DNA of 48,326 nucleotides from NCBI GenBank assembly GCA_018398765.1, contig JAHBMJ010000250.1, forward strand, positions 4,312 to 52,637, given 5' to 3'. Under the pieces are notes generated by a model. It did not search any database and was not told the DNA's origin. It worked only from the letters and a program-made list of their open reading frames with translations. The translations under genes were made by a program, and so were the position numbers. This document shows, in pieces, positions 1-29,480 of the stretch. Within the stretch, counting starts at the first letter, position 1. Each line of letters opens with the position of its first letter. Origin of the DNA: Chromera velia (Eukaryota; Sar; Chromeraceae).

Positions 1-14
1 GGGGGGGGGGGGGG
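1..14. other. Poly-G run at the window edge
   Basis: Fourteen G residues open the window and nothing around them explains the run. It is more likely a contig-end or sequencing artefact than biology. Bases next to it should be treated with care. Confidence 0.6.
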
Positions 15-2227
15 AACACAATGTGAGAGGACAAAACGCTATAGACAGAACGGAAAAGGCGGATCGCACAATCTTCCTCTAGGTCTCCAGCAGTGCATGG
101 TACGTCTGAAAAACAATTATCAATGAGAATATGAACAAAGATGAAAGAACATCTGGAAGAAAGGGGCAGAAAACAAAGTTTGGGCGAGGCAGGGCACGCG
201 GTGGGTGCATCCATTCTTCAACTTTCCGAAGGAGTATCGATCAGTCGTTTTCATTGTCATACAGTAACTTCAGAAAGTTTTCAATTGACTTCCTGCTACA
301 GGTTGAAGTGCAGCAATTGTCAATCAAAAGCCCGTGCATGCAGAGCGACGAGGGACTGTTGCGGAATGTGTGAGGTCCACCAGTCAGTGGAAGTCGTTCG
401 TTCAACACCATCCATTCCCTCATGCAATTTGCTAATATAATCAACACAAGCGAAGCGCAGGCACGAGAAACGAGCTAACCGAAGTGACCCCCAGAAGTAA
501 AGCTGCGTGGTTTTTCCGAGTCACAACAGCAGAGGTACGTCCAGTCCTCGTCTCGTTTCTCTGCATGGTTGAGCAACAATCAGCTGTATGCGCAAATTTC
601 AAACTCACTCTTTCTCTGCATTCCCTGTATGAGCGATTTCTGACAGAATACAAATACAAACGAAGCTCTACTAAAGGCGGCTGGGAAAACCAAAAAACGG
701 GGGACCAAAAGCCGCCGGGCCACAGTCTGAACCCGCAGATCGAACTGCTCAACTTTTGTTGCGCTGGACATGCTTGATGAAAAGCGAAAAGATCTGCGCA
801 AAGCCCATCTCAAACAGGAGTTAAGAAGAAAATTGTGAGATGCATGAAGAGAAGGCATGTGCTCACCTGGTGTCGGCGGGTAGCCTTCGACGAGAAGCCC
901 CCCCCCTGCACCCCCCACCGCACTCCGCATGCAGCTCACGCACACAGCAAGAAAAGACAGCTTTCATTCGAGAAAGAGGAAAGACAGACAAGAAAAGGGA
1001 AACAAGAGCATGTAGAAAAGAGTTCCAGAGCATGCATGCGAGTGAGAGAGAAAGGAAGAAAAGTGGATTGTCGACCTTGCAAGTGGCTACCTTCTCTGAC
1101 GGCATCCTGGGGGAATTCGCGAAGGGAAGCAGTCATCCGATGCAGTTTCAGTGCTGCATGTGGGGGCAGGGCTGTCCCTCTTTCACGTTCCGCCTCTGTT
1201 GCATGGCCTTGCAGCACTGCATTTTGACTCTGCATGTGCAAAGACGTCGGCACATGCACATCTTGTCCCCCACTTCACATCTCTGCCCCCCCGCTCGGCG
1301 TAGACTCCGTTTGGGACGGTCTGGGGTGACTGAGGGGAGGCGGTAGGCCCTGCAGCACAGAATCGTTCCCCTCAATCGAAGTCTGCCTGGAGTTCTTTGA
1401 GGCCTGCCTGGAGACGGAGACAGGATTCACGTGCCTTCTTCGAAATCGTGCTGATCTCGTGTGTCCCTCTCCGCTGACTTCTTCTGTCTGCAGATCCTCC
1501 GTTGCCTTGTCAGCCTTCGGGTGACGGTGCTGCACGCATGGAGAGAAAGGTGAGGATCCATGCGCGCAGCTCACGTTTACTAACCTTATTCATTTGTAGC
1601 GTCCCAAATGATGCCCACATGCCCTCAATTTGAATTATCTGCGAGGACTCCGAAAGCAAGATTATTTACTGCGAACAAAGAGACTGTATACTCGCACCAA
1701 CCAATGGCATGCAACGCATGATGAAGCATGCAGGGATTTTTTCTGATCGGAAAAAAAAAGAAAGTGAGAGGCGTTGAGAAAAATGAAGTAGGTGAAAGCA
1801 AGGAAAAAGAGACAAGGGATTGCGTGTGCATGTCTATAGGTCCCCACCAGTAGGGGGCGTTGCAACCGAGGAGAATTACAGCAAACCCGAAGCAGAGACC
1901 AGCACAGTCCACCGTCAACCGTGTTGTGGTCTCGCGGGGCAGCGACTCTTCACACGGCGCTCGTTGATCCTCCAGTGCTCACCGCGTGGCCCCCGTGAAA
2001 TGTGACCAAAAAGAGAGCTAGTACTTCAAGCCCACACACACGGACCTTAAGCCAGAGGTCCACTGAATCACAGAGGGGAGGTGGCCCCCTTTATGAAACA
2101 GTGGACAAGCTAGAATACCAACTGGCATTGACCGTCAGAGGATCGAATCGATCAACTGCATTAACAATCAAAGGAAAGGGAGCACGAACGAGCGAAAACA
2201 AAAAAACACGAGTAGGTGCAAACTCAC
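15..2227. other. Region with no resolved gene; probable introns and 3' exons of the cullin-like gene
   Basis: The cullin-like gene runs leftward on the minus strand, and its last exon that I can place ends at 2228 with a donor reading GTGAGT. Its cullin-homology domain and neddylation region should therefore lie further left, but I could not recognise any of that sequence here. One weak candidate is a minus-strand segment near 240-300, after a TGTAG acceptor, encoding a short helical, charged stretch that ends in a stop. The other open frames overlap on both strands, are low complexity and look accidental. Confidence 0.4.
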
Positions 2228-2929
2228 CGGATTCTTAGCCTTTGCACGCGCAGTGCTCTCTGTCGCGCCAGATTGTAAGAGCGACTGGAGGGGAAGATGC
2301 CGTTGCAGGAGTCGACCGTGCTCATAATTCCATCCCCCTCCTGCATACATATACTTAAATTAGCAGAGGTAGAATAACAAAGCACAGCAGCATGGAATCG
2401 AGGAACCAACAGCGTACACAAAAATCCAAATCGACCAGTGATCTAAGGGAGAGAGTCAGATAGTTAGTTCAATGAAAAGAGAGAGACACAATTGCTAGCC
2501 CACTTGCATAGGCACTCGCATCAACTCACACATTCCTAGAGGCGTACGCACCTCTTTCACACGCACCCACAGACACGCGCAGAAAGAAATGCACGAGCAA
2601 AAAATCGATCACAGAAGAAAGAGCAGGAAACACGCCAGAGACGAGAGGACGGACCCAAAAACACAGTCATGGACTAACTCACTGACTGACTTACTGACCC
2701 GTGCCCTCATCGAGGTAGCTTGCACGTCCCCGTTCGTCTTCAACCACTTGCTTGGCTTTCTGATAGAATTCTGAACAGCTCATCTGAAGGAGCCATTGAG
2801 CAGACTTGTTCTTGTAGAAGCTTGTATTGGCATCGAGAAAATGTCTGCACGTACTCACGCACGGGAGGCCGGTACGAGGTTCCCAAATCAAAACAGAATA
2901 CTAAAGCAGGCGCGCATTGCCAGAGAGAC

Positions 2930-2993
<64 letters not shown>

Positions 2994-3041
2994 TATTAAC
3001 AGACTATATGTTTCTTCTTCTCCCTTCTTTTCTTGACAGCC

Positions 3042-3073
<32 letters not shown>

Positions 3074-3104
3074 TATATGTTTCTTCTTCTTCTCCCTCTT
3101 TTTC

Positions 3105-3173
<69 letters not shown>

Positions 3174-3174
3174 G

Positions 3175-3211
<37 letters not shown>

Positions 3212-3216
3212 CACAT

Positions 3217-3250
<34 letters not shown>

Positions 3251-5099
3251 GCCTTGATGCAAACTTTGAGGATAGGCGGAGAAGCGGGTACGTTTGTAAG
3301 ACAAAAAAACAGATAGACAGATGAAAGAAATGGTCTCCTGTACGTATGACGCACGCACGAAGAGGGCGTGCGTGAGGAGGACGAAGACCCCCCAAATTGT
3401 TTCGTTCTTACTGACTGCACCTCGATCAGTCTGGAATCACTGACGCACGCACTCACAAACTGCATGCGCCCATTGGAAAGTGAATGAATGAATCAGGGCA
3501 CGCAGTCCTGGAGGTGACAATTAACGATAAACACACAGCAAGCCGTTTTCTCAACTTTTGTCCCGCCTCTTTGCACGGTCCGCTTACAGTAGTCACTCAC
3601 TGACTCACACACCCACATACTCACTCACACACCCACTCACTCAATCACTCACTCTTCCAAGTCGCAGAAGTACAGCCCCCTTTCCTTCTGGTACCACACG
3701 CAGACGTCCTCTTGGTCGATGCTGTGCTTCTTTACCTGAACGTTCGTTCATTCAGCACATACAAAAGGGACACGGTGAACAGACGACGATCGAGTTGAAA
3801 AGTGTATTCATGATCTGAAGCGATACAAGTGAGAGAGACGCCTTCTTGCTGAGAAAGAAAAAGTCTGATCGATCACCTCAACAGACACAGAGAGATGAAG
3901 AGGCAGGCAGATAAAAACGCGGGCTAAAGGGGGGCGGAAAGGGTTGAAGAGAAATGACGAAGACCCGTCTGCGCATTCTGGACAGAATATTGACATTCGA
4001 TATTTTTCGACCAAAGCACTCAACAGAGCTTATTCAATTTGTCTTGCTTGCTCACATTCCTTTTGAATCGAGCAATGGCGACTTGGAAGAGACTGGACTT
4101 GTCGGTCTTGTTCTTGCACCTGCAGCAGCAACAGTAGCAGCAGAATGTCATTAAACTATCCAGAGAGAAACAGAAAGAACGAATGAAGCTTTACTGAAGC
4201 ATGTTCACTTGCATTCGCTGACTGTGGCTTTGTCTGCCTCTTCCACAAAGGAAAACATGCACGTGGCACTGCACGGAAAGCAAGGCTTAGCGCAGAAGGG
4301 ACGCAAAATGGGAAGGAGACCCAGTGGAAGCGAAAAACGAGTCGGCGAGAACGCACTGCGTGCGGTGAACAGTTTTCCATTCCCGAAATGGCGATACACA
4401 CAACATACATACATGCATGCAGAGAGAGAAGAGAGAGAATTGAAGAGAGAGGGAGAGCTAAATCGAGAAGAAGCCAGGGAGAGAGAAAGAAAGCCCAAGT
4501 CCGCACGCACACATTCAATCACTAGCCTGTCCAGGTAAGCGAACAGCTTCTGCATCCAGTAGATGAGGACCGTGTACTTTCTCCACTCGTTCGTGAACTC
4601 AGCCACCAGGACGCGAGCGCTTCCTCCTGCAGAGAAACGTACAAAGAGAGGGTGACAAATCAAGATTAATGCCCACACAAACACTTCTGCCGCAAAAGGG
4701 GATCTTGAACCAAAGATTCGATCCTCCAAGAAATCTAGTGTCCTCAGTAACAAAAAGATAGTTAGTTGTATTCGCTACATGTTTTGGGGAGTTTTTCTGT
4801 ATTCTTCCCTTTTCTCGTACGCCCTTGATCATTCAGTTCTACCTGCTGTTTCAATTTTCCTTTACGAACTCCCCGTCAAACCATCCCTCTGCCAGACCCC
4901 AACCTCAGCTTCTCCCTACATCTCTCTTCTCGCGTGTGCAAGTGCCTTGGTTGCTCAATGAAGGCGCCTTTTCTGCCTCTCTCCCACCCTCCTCAGTTCT
5001 TTTCCGTACCAGGTCCTGCCAATTGGCTCAGCCGGTCCTTCATTTCTCTGAGGAAGTCGTTTATCGTTTTCTTGTAGAGGCACATGAGAGAGTCCACCC
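2228..5099 (-). CDS. Cullin-like ubiquitin-ligase scaffold, partial (six internal exons)
   Basis: Six minus-strand exons join without a phase error: 5010-5099, 4527-4626, 4056-4119, 3653-3735, 2699-2844 and 2228-2340. The joined product reads like the N-terminal cullin repeats: a LYKK..NDFL helix, then an EFTNEW..Y segment ending in AYLDR (cullins have YLDR or YLNR), then a HFLDANTSFYKNKSAQWL stretch followed by EFYQKA, a VVEDERGRASYLDEGT segment, and a helix ending LLQSG. This order matches cullin-1 type proteins, which have T-x-YY..KAS-W and E..R..YL at the same places. Cullins scaffold SCF-type E3 ligases, binding substrate adaptors at the N terminus and Rbx1 at the C terminus. The adaptor-side half is what can be seen; the Rbx1-binding and neddylation half is outside or unrecognised. 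The 4626-4527 exon seems to use a GC donor (AG then GCTAGT); a GT donor four bases on would break the frame of the next exon. The 5' end is unresolved: frame continues open past 5099 to an acceptor near 5229. Residue conservation is modest. Confidence 0.6.
2921..3250. repeat. Compound GA/GACA microsatellite with a duplicated spacer
   Basis: Runs of GA, GACA and CA alternate over about 330 bases inside the intron between cullin exons 3653-3735 and 2699-2844. Two non-repeat spacers, at 3002-3036 and 3071-3107, are near copies: both begin GACTATATGTTTCTTCTTCT and continue as a pyrimidine tract back into GACA. The block therefore grew by duplicating a unit of about 70 bases as well as by slippage. 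Confidence 0.9.
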
Positions 5100-6090
5100 C
5101 TGCAGAAGGGTTCTCGCCTCTTCTCTGTGCGAAGTGAATTAACGACAACTGCCGGCGGAAATCATCCGGCAAAAGAGAAAGGGGGGATTTCCATGCATAC
5201 ACAGGCTCATACACACACGGATTCCATCCCTGCAAGAAAGTGGGAAGCAGCAGAAATACACACAAAGAGCGGGGAACGTAGGCATGAGCACGCAGCAGTG
5301 AAACCAAGGCGAGAGGTACAAAACAACACATGTGCGTACAAAACAACACATGTGCATTCGGAGGATGTCTCTTTCGACAGAACACCGGCCGGCCTAAAGA
5401 GAATGCGTGTTCACACTCTCCCAGGCACGTACGCACTCAAGTACCCACAGGCAGGCAGAGAGAAAGGGAAGAGATGGGGACACAAAGAGGAACTGCAACA
5501 TGCTAATGCTATCGGCACAAACTCAGTCTGAGTTTGCACAGAACTGACTGTCCTTCTGGACGTACAAGAACCAATCACAAGCATCTCTGTCACGATGTCA
5601 TTGTGGGAAGTTCCCAAGCTCGATGGGGGGCTGTCCAGCCTGCATGTCGTCTCTGATTGCCGAATCACCTCGAGATTTTGCGAGCGCGCCCCCGGCACGA
5701 CTTTTTGCATACGACATATGCATAACCGAATGTCATTGGAAGAAACTCTCCGATATAAGTCTTCGGATCAGAAACACACGTGCCCCAACTGTCACCAGCT
5801 AAGTCTTTGTATCGATCAGCCGGCATCCACCAGGCCTCAGAAGCAGAACTACGTTGACGGCTTTGCATTTCGTGCAACCTTGGCCCCGGAGGGCGGAGCG
5901 TGCATGCATGCATTAGGTAATCTCAATCATAAATAGACATCGTAGGGACTTTCTATAGAGAAAAAAACAACAAATCTCTAAAAAAATAGATAGAAATCAG
6001 CCACACAAGTATAAATTTTATTTTAAATAGAGAACTCAGTAATGACCCACAAAAAGTATAAAAACACTCAAATGTCTGTTATTTTCTAAA
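5100..6090. other. No resolved gene; possible 5' part of the cullin-like gene and an AT-rich 3' flank
   Basis: Minus-strand frame continues from the first cullin exon to a TTGCAG acceptor at about 5230 and may be an exon extension, but it has no recognisable cullin sequence. A 17-base direct repeat (ACAAAACAACACATGTG core) occurs twice around 5318-5351. From about 5930 to 6090 the sequence is AT-rich and fits the 3' flank of the minus-strand frame that ends at 6091. A TGCATGCATGCA run lies at about 5901. Confidence 0.4.
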
Positions 6091-6963
6091 TTAAGTCTCT
6101 GCACGAGCTTCTGCACGGGCAGCGCACTGACCATCTTGCAGGCACCTGACGTTTCTGGGGTCTCTTCGGCAGATGTCACATGCATTGCGAGGCCGTCCAA
6201 CGTCTCTACGGGGAGGCAAAGGGGGAAGAACAACCGAACAACTTCTTGCACCGCCACACTCTTTTACACACCCCCCACAACGAAAACAGCGGCCACACAC
6301 ATGCGCCCACAACAGGGGCAATCCATAGAGCCATGTTCCATCCTCATCGACCATCCGAGCCTTCCACTCGGGCCCATAGGTAAAAACGAGACCTCTCATG
6401 GTCTCTTCTTCTAGCTTCTCCATCTCCCCCCTTCCTATGAATGCGCCCCGCACTTGGATTTTCTTGAAAGAACGGGTCCATTTCATAATCCGCCCTCTCG
6501 CATATTCTATTGCATAAAGAGCACCTGTGAAATCAGCCTCCACTTCGTAGGAGACCGTCTGTGATTTCACAACATCCACCACATACACCCTCACGCTGCT
6601 TCTGTCTAAACAAGACAGCCACGGTGTCCCTTTCCCTGGCTCTGACGAGAAATGAAAGAAAAAACCTTTCGGTTTTCCCAAACCGAACACACGAGCAGCA
6701 GCAATCTATTTAGCTTTCTTTCCTCCATCCCGTGGGCCTGCCGTTTCCGTTCCACACCATATCCGGAGAGTTTCTCCAGGCGACGTCACTCCCAGCAACA
6801 CATAATTTACGTGATCGTCTCGGACTACCTTCTGGCTTCCCACTTCTACATCTCTTTCTCTCAAAACGCGTTCAACTTCTTCCCTCTCTACCCAGTCACA
6901 TGTTCCTGCACTTACCCGCTGCCAACTTTCATAGAGTAAAGGAGGTAGAGGACGAGCCATCAT
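6091..6963 (-). pseudogene. Unrecognised open frame with Cys-rich C terminus, interrupted by one stop
   Basis: One reading frame runs from ATG at 6963 to a stop at 6091 and is broken only by a TAG at 6706-6708. The upstream part (85 aa) is acidic and arginine-rich. The downstream part (about 200 aa) has a mixed, globular-looking composition with a segment of F-T-G-A-L-Y-A-I-E type, then WLYGLPLLWAH, then a cysteine cluster C-x2-C-x2-C-x2-C-x3-C, and finally C-x2-C-x7-C near the end. The cysteines suggest a zinc-binding tail, but I do not recognise the family. The stop may mark a decayed gene, a short unrecognised intron, or a sequencing error; I cannot tell which. Downstream sequence is AT-rich like a 3' UTR. 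A decayed mobile-element gene is possible but has no positive support. Confidence 0.4.
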
Positions 6964-8902
6964 CTGGTGGCGTAGCCGCCCCCCTGCTCCAGGCTTTTCT
7001 ACACGCCAAACAGAAATGAAAAGATAAAAAATATCGCCATTTTAGCCTGAAAACAGTACGAATCGCATCGGAAAATTATCACAATCTCAGATCTGGTCTT
7101 CGTTTTGAATGTCGTAGCTTCTGTGCCACTTTTTATTTGAGATTGGTGGGGAAAAAGAAAAGAACAGAGAGTCTCAGAGACGGTGGCAACAGATTGGTAT
7201 CCGTGCGACTGCATGCATGTGCAATGTTCTATGACGCACGCACGCATATGCGCGCATGGCCAGGTCAGGCAGCCATCTGTCTACAGTCACACTGTCCCAT
7301 CCAAGCTCTCAAATGTCGCTTTATAAGTGAGATTACCTAATGCAAGGCTTGGATTGGCTTGGTCTTATATAATTAATTCTTAATTGGGGAAACAGCTCCG
7401 TGCGAGTGCAAAAAAAGTGGCCGGTAAGTGCCCCCCAAACACTGACGTCCCGGTGCGCGCACGAATTTAATCGATCTGGCCCCGCGGAGGGCTGACCTGG
7501 AATTCACTCATGCCCTCCGAGTCTTTAGAGATGCTGTGAAACTGGGAATACGGACAGTCAGTGAATGTATGCAGTGTGTATATAGTAGTACATAGCTGCT
7601 ATGAACTTAGTGAAATGAATTCCATCTTAAAGTTTCAGTTAGTATCTGGTGGTACGAGCAGACTATATGATATATGGAGTATTCGTTTGAAGGGCTTCCA
7701 CTTAGAGCCACTTTGTTACACTATATACAGCTTCCTCACTGTAGCGCTGTACCGTATGTGTTCTTCACCGCGCCCCTTGAAAGATGCACATCCCGATCTA
7801 TGCACCGGATAGAGCGTGATGCCCGGGCCTCCCAGCATAGTCCGGCACCGCGGCTGGCCAACGTTACGGCGACGTTAGGCGACATGCATACATGTACTAT
7901 ATGGTGTACATCGATACGTCATGCATGAATATGCGTGAACATGCATGCATGCAATGTGCGCAATACATTTAGAGTCATAGAATTTGGCTGATTTAATCTG
8001 ATTTACAATGTTCAATCAGATGTTGCAAAAACACACAGACTTACAGTCTTGTTAAAACACGACCCGGTTTCATATTTCTGAGCTATTCGATGTATATTTC
8101 AATAATTTTATAATATTTTAAACTTTGAATGATAATTATGTATGATGATAATTATATAGTTATATAGTAATATTCATAAACCATAACATTTTGATATTGT
8201 ACATCACACTATAAGGGTCTAATTCATATACTATAGTATTTTTAAAATATATTTAGAAATATATTAATATACTATACATTTTATATGTTATGTAGTCTTT
8301 ACTGCAGTCACCATCACGTACCATCACGGTTTGTACGACTACTGCAATGAAGCTTTTCACTCAAGCGTAGTTCATAAATATCATGTCTCGCATCCGTTTT
8401 GCGCGTTTCTACGGTGTCTTCGCCAGGGACCCCGGCCAAACCTTAACATCCGTATCTGAACCTAGATCTGATTTTTCAACACAAAGGGGGCAAAATCGAC
8501 TCAAGCAAGCACAAAGGCAGTGACACAAACAGGGGCTGAATGGAATGTCTTCACTGGACAGCTGCGGTATTTCTCCAGTTCTCCCTCTCTGTCCCTCTCA
8601 GACCCCCCCAATTCCATCAGTGTGTTTTCCTTCCTCTCTCTCTGCATCCGTGCCGCAACTTTACTTCATCGGTGACTTTGCAACGCCCACGTCCGCCCCG
8701 TGTAAACGGACAACTTCGAGTCCAACTCCTTCTTTCGACATTCTCATCCATCTTTTCTCTCTACACGGTACTTTCACTCACCGTCTCCCTATCTGTCTAA
8801 CCACACCCGCCCCTCATTCTTCCACCCTCACTATCTGCCACCATCTGACCCCCCCACCTTCCCTCGCTTCCTCCTGCAAAGAATGAGGAAGAGAAGAGAA
8901 GA
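6964..8902. other. Intergenic region with an AT-rich island; PRP8 3' flank
   Basis: I see no credible gene here. Sequence at about 7960-8300 is strongly AT-rich (TATA- and AATA-rich stretches), unlike the roughly half-GC neighbourhood. GCATGC-type palindromes occur at about 7209 and 7937-7953. The part nearest 8900 is pyrimidine-rich on the plus strand and probably covers the PRP8 3' UTR. Short open frames on both strands look accidental. Confidence 0.5.
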
Positions 8903-26895
<17,993 letters not shown>

Positions 26896-27560
26896 CGATC
26901 TGTCAAGTCAATTAATCAATAAGGTGGAAGGCCCGTCCGATCGATCAAACAGAGCGTCCAGAATCAAAAATTGCACGAAGAAGCAAAGCCTCTTTCGCCA
27001 CAAAATACGGCCTTCGTTCGGGTTCTCTGGAAATAACGCAGCGCAGACAAAAACAACAAAATGTCCGGCGAGAACGGTGTTCAGAGTTCAGCTTCACTGC
27101 TGAGAGAAATTCCAGCCACAAAACGAGTGCGACACGAGAACTGTATGAGCGTACAGAGACTACGTCCTACTCTCATCGATGTCAAACAGAAGATGAAGCA
27201 AGATGGTGGACTCAGTCAGGAGGAATGGTCGAGCTAGGAGGCACAGAAATTGAGTTCGTGGAGACGGCTTAAAGACTGAGACGCGCGCCTGAACTTTTTT
27301 GGCCACGGCATGCATGCATGAGCTCTGAAAAATTTGCGCGCGTGGCCCCGGCCGGCCAGGACGATTGCTCGAATCAGACTGAGAACAAATCATGCACTGA
27401 TTACGGGGTGTCTTGAAATGTCTTGAACACCGTCTTGTCTGACCATTAAGGATACTGATCGAAGTTTGTACCCACCACGCTTTTGCTGTGTGCTTGAGTC
27501 CCTTGTCGCATCCCAATTTGGGCACCCTTTTTTTTATGGGCCTGTTCCCAGGAAGAAGGC
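26896..27560. promoter_or_regulatory. Bidirectional promoter region of PRP8 and RMI1
   Basis: These 665 bases separate the divergent PRP8 and RMI1 start codons, so they must hold both promoters. I see no TATA box close to either start. A GCATGCATGCATG palindrome lies at 27308-27320 and an AAAAATTTGCGCGCG element at 27328-27342, followed by a GGCCCCGGCCGGCC stretch. The palindrome and the GCGCGC element recur together in the divergent promoter at 41784-42709. TGCATGCA is a known ApiAP2 target word in apicomplexans; its use here is inference. Confidence 0.6.
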
Positions 27561-29480
27561 ATGCAAGCGGAGGAGACGGCAAGTTTGGAGGGGTTTGCCG
27601 CAAGACTGTCTCAACGGCTTGACGCAGAGTCGGGGCTGAGAGTCAGAACAGATTGGTTACTGAACACTCTCAGGCAGCATGTGGGGCCAAGTGGCAGTCT
27701 GCCTCTAGAGCAGGCTCTGAATTTGTGCTTCAAACAGCTGCTCAAAGAGGACATCCGTCTCTGGTCTGAGGGCACCCTTCCTCTTGGCATCAGCAACGAG
27801 AGTGTCGAGTGTGTTGTCCTAGAAGGCAGTCACATGCTTCAGGTAGACGCAGGTAGAAATATTGCGGAGTCAATACACTCGCAAAGGAAACAGCTTGTCG
27901 ACAATGAGACACAAACACTGAAGGCCTCCAAGCGCACCCTCAAACTGCAGCTCTCAGACGGCCACACCACACTCCCAGCCCTCGAGTACCGATCCGTGCC
28001 CTGTATCCCTTTTCCCATTGCCTATGGCACAAAAATTCTCGTCTCTGCCTCCCCCGAGGTCCATCTAGGTCTTCTGCTCCTTCAGTCTGAAAACGTGCGT
28101 GTGGTATCAGAAGCCGCAGTAACAGCTGACGACATTGCAAGAGCAGTGTGCAAAGACCCTCCAGGAGACGGGGCAGCAGGAGCAGCTGCCGTCAATGCAG
28201 GAGGAATCCAACATGCCAACCCGCAGCACCCAGCACCAGACCCCAATGGAGGCCCCAGACCCCCTCCACCCCCTCCGGCCATAAACCGAGCACGCCCCCC
28301 TCCGCCTGTCCCCGCAAACGCAGTTCAAAGACCCCCTCCCTTCCCTCCGCCCACCTCATTTGCAGACCCCCCTTTCCCTTTCCCACCTTCCAATGGGCAC
28401 CCCTCAAGGCTTCCCCGCCCTCCCGCAGAACCGTTGAGACCTCCTCCTGCAGCTGCTGCTGCTGCTGCCTCTACAGAGGTTTATGACTTTGACGATGACG
28501 ACGATGACTTCGATTTGGTCGTTGAAGACTTCCATGCCAATCCGAATGGGCATGCGCCTGCGCATCAGGCAAGCTCTTCTTATGCCACCTTTCGGGGACC
28601 TCCGGTTCCCCTCTCTTCCTCGTCAGACCCTCTTGGATTCAACGCTGTCCCGGAAAGAGCACACGCCGGGGTCCCGGAAAGAGCACAGTCGGGCCCCTCA
28701 CAGCCAGATGCTAAGAGGGCCCGACTGGAGCCCTCGTCCTTCTCTTCGTCCTCAGAAACTTTTGGAGGTGGGGGGGTTCCGTCGTCCTCTTCCCTGGCCT
28801 TTTCTTCTTTCACACAGTCGAATGGAGTGAGGGGGGCGGGAACGCAGGGCTTATCTCGGTCAAGCCAGCAAAGCATGCTGCAGAGGGAGGACAAAGCTGA
28901 GAAGGGGGAAGAATTTACAGATAATGTGGATTTGTGGCGGGTTTTCGTCGAGGCAGTGACGCCACAGTATGCTATGCGTATGGGAGCGTATGGGTCAGAT
29001 GACTGGACAGAGTCGCCCTCCAGTTCTCCCGGGATTTCTCTTAAATTGTCTCCTCTTTCTGACTGTGAGCGGCTGATTTTGTCGGTGGTTCGTTCGGCCT
29101 GCTCTGGTGGTGGAAGGAAGAATGTGTGGTGCAGCCCTGGTGTGCTGTTGGAAGCTTTTGGGCGTTTGGGGATCCGTGAGCAGACACCAGTCGCAGATGT
29201 ACTGCCTAATTTGGAGAATTTTTGTGGGACCATATTTGTAAAGAAGAAGGAGCACAGAGATCAGTATGGAGATTCGGTCAGGGAAGATGGAGATGGAGGG
29301 TTGTATGAGATGGTGTCTTTTGGGGCTGTAGGCAAAGAGTCAGGGACAGGTTCTCAACAAGGGGGGACGGGCGCTTCGGGACGATTTGGAGAAGAAGAGA
29401 AAATTAGTTTTGAAAACACTCATTTTCTAAAAACAGTAGAAAATCTTTCAAGTGTTTTCAAACATGATACACAAGTTTGA
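27561..29480 (+). CDS. RMI1: RMI1-like RecQ-mediated genome instability protein, single exon
   Basis: The 639-aa product is an RMI1 homologue. Residues about 15-105 match the N-terminal helical region (TDWLLNTLRQH, LKEDIRLW, GTLPLGI). Residues about 125-182 match the first OB fold: LKLQLSDG..LPALEYRSVPCIP, then GTKILVSA, then HLGLLLLQSENVRVV, which parallels LMLQLTDG..GMEY..IP, GTKILI and RLGVLLLKPENVKVL in human RMI1. RMI1 holds topoisomerase III and a RecQ helicase together to dissolve double Holliday junctions in the nucleus. Residues about 215-300 are proline-rich. A run of aspartates follows near 310-323. A second compact region near 450-600 (ERLILSVVRSA, WCSPGVLLEAFGRLGI, LENFCGTIFVKKKE) looks like a helix-helix-wing fold, but I do not recognise it. 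The lack of introns contrasts with PRP8 next door. The ATG at 27561 is the first in frame and the conserved region starts soon after. Confidence 0.85.
   Translation: MQAEETASLEGFAARLSQRLDAESGLRVRTDWLLNTLRQHVGPSGSLPLEQALNLCFKQLLKEDIRLWSEGTLPLGISNESVECVVLEGSHMLQVDAGRNIAESIHSQRKQLVDNETQTLKASKRTLKLQLSDGHTTLPALEYRSVPCIPFPIAYGTKILVSASPEVHLGLLLLQSENVRVVSEAAVTADDIARAVCKDPPGDGAAGAAAVNAGGIQHANPQHPAPDPNGGPRPPPPPPAINRARPPPPVPANAVQRPPPFPPPTSFADPPFPFPPSNGHPSRLPRPPAEPLRPPPAAAAAAASTEVYDFDDDDDDFDLVVEDFHANPNGHAPAHQASSSYATFRGPPVPLSSSSDPLGFNAVPERAHAGVPERAQSGPSQPDAKRARLEPSSFSSSSETFGGGGVPSSSSLAFSSFTQSNGVRGAGTQGLSRSSQQSMLQREDKAEKGEEFTDNVDLWRVFVEAVTPQYAMRMGAYGSDDWTESPSSSPGISLKLSPLSDCERLILSVVRSACSGGGRKNVWCSPGVLLEAFGRLGIREQTPVADVLPNLENFCGTIFVKKKEHRDQYGDSVREDGDGGLYEMVSFGAVGKESGTGSQQGGTGASGRFGEEEKISFENTHFLKTVENLSSVFKHDTQV

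Noticed and set aside
1275-1574. Minus-strand 99-codon frame as a cullin exon
   Set aside because: No cullin residues can be recognised and the composition is low complexity; the phase from the 2228 exon cannot be tested.
2901-3395. Long open frames on both strands rich in Cys-Leu-Ser-Val or Asp-Arg-Gln-Thr
   Set aside because: They are translations of the GACA and GA microsatellite, not genes.
8540-8886. Plus-strand frames downstream of PRP8
   Set aside because: Pyrimidine-rich low-complexity translation, in two overlapping frames, within the likely PRP8 3' UTR.
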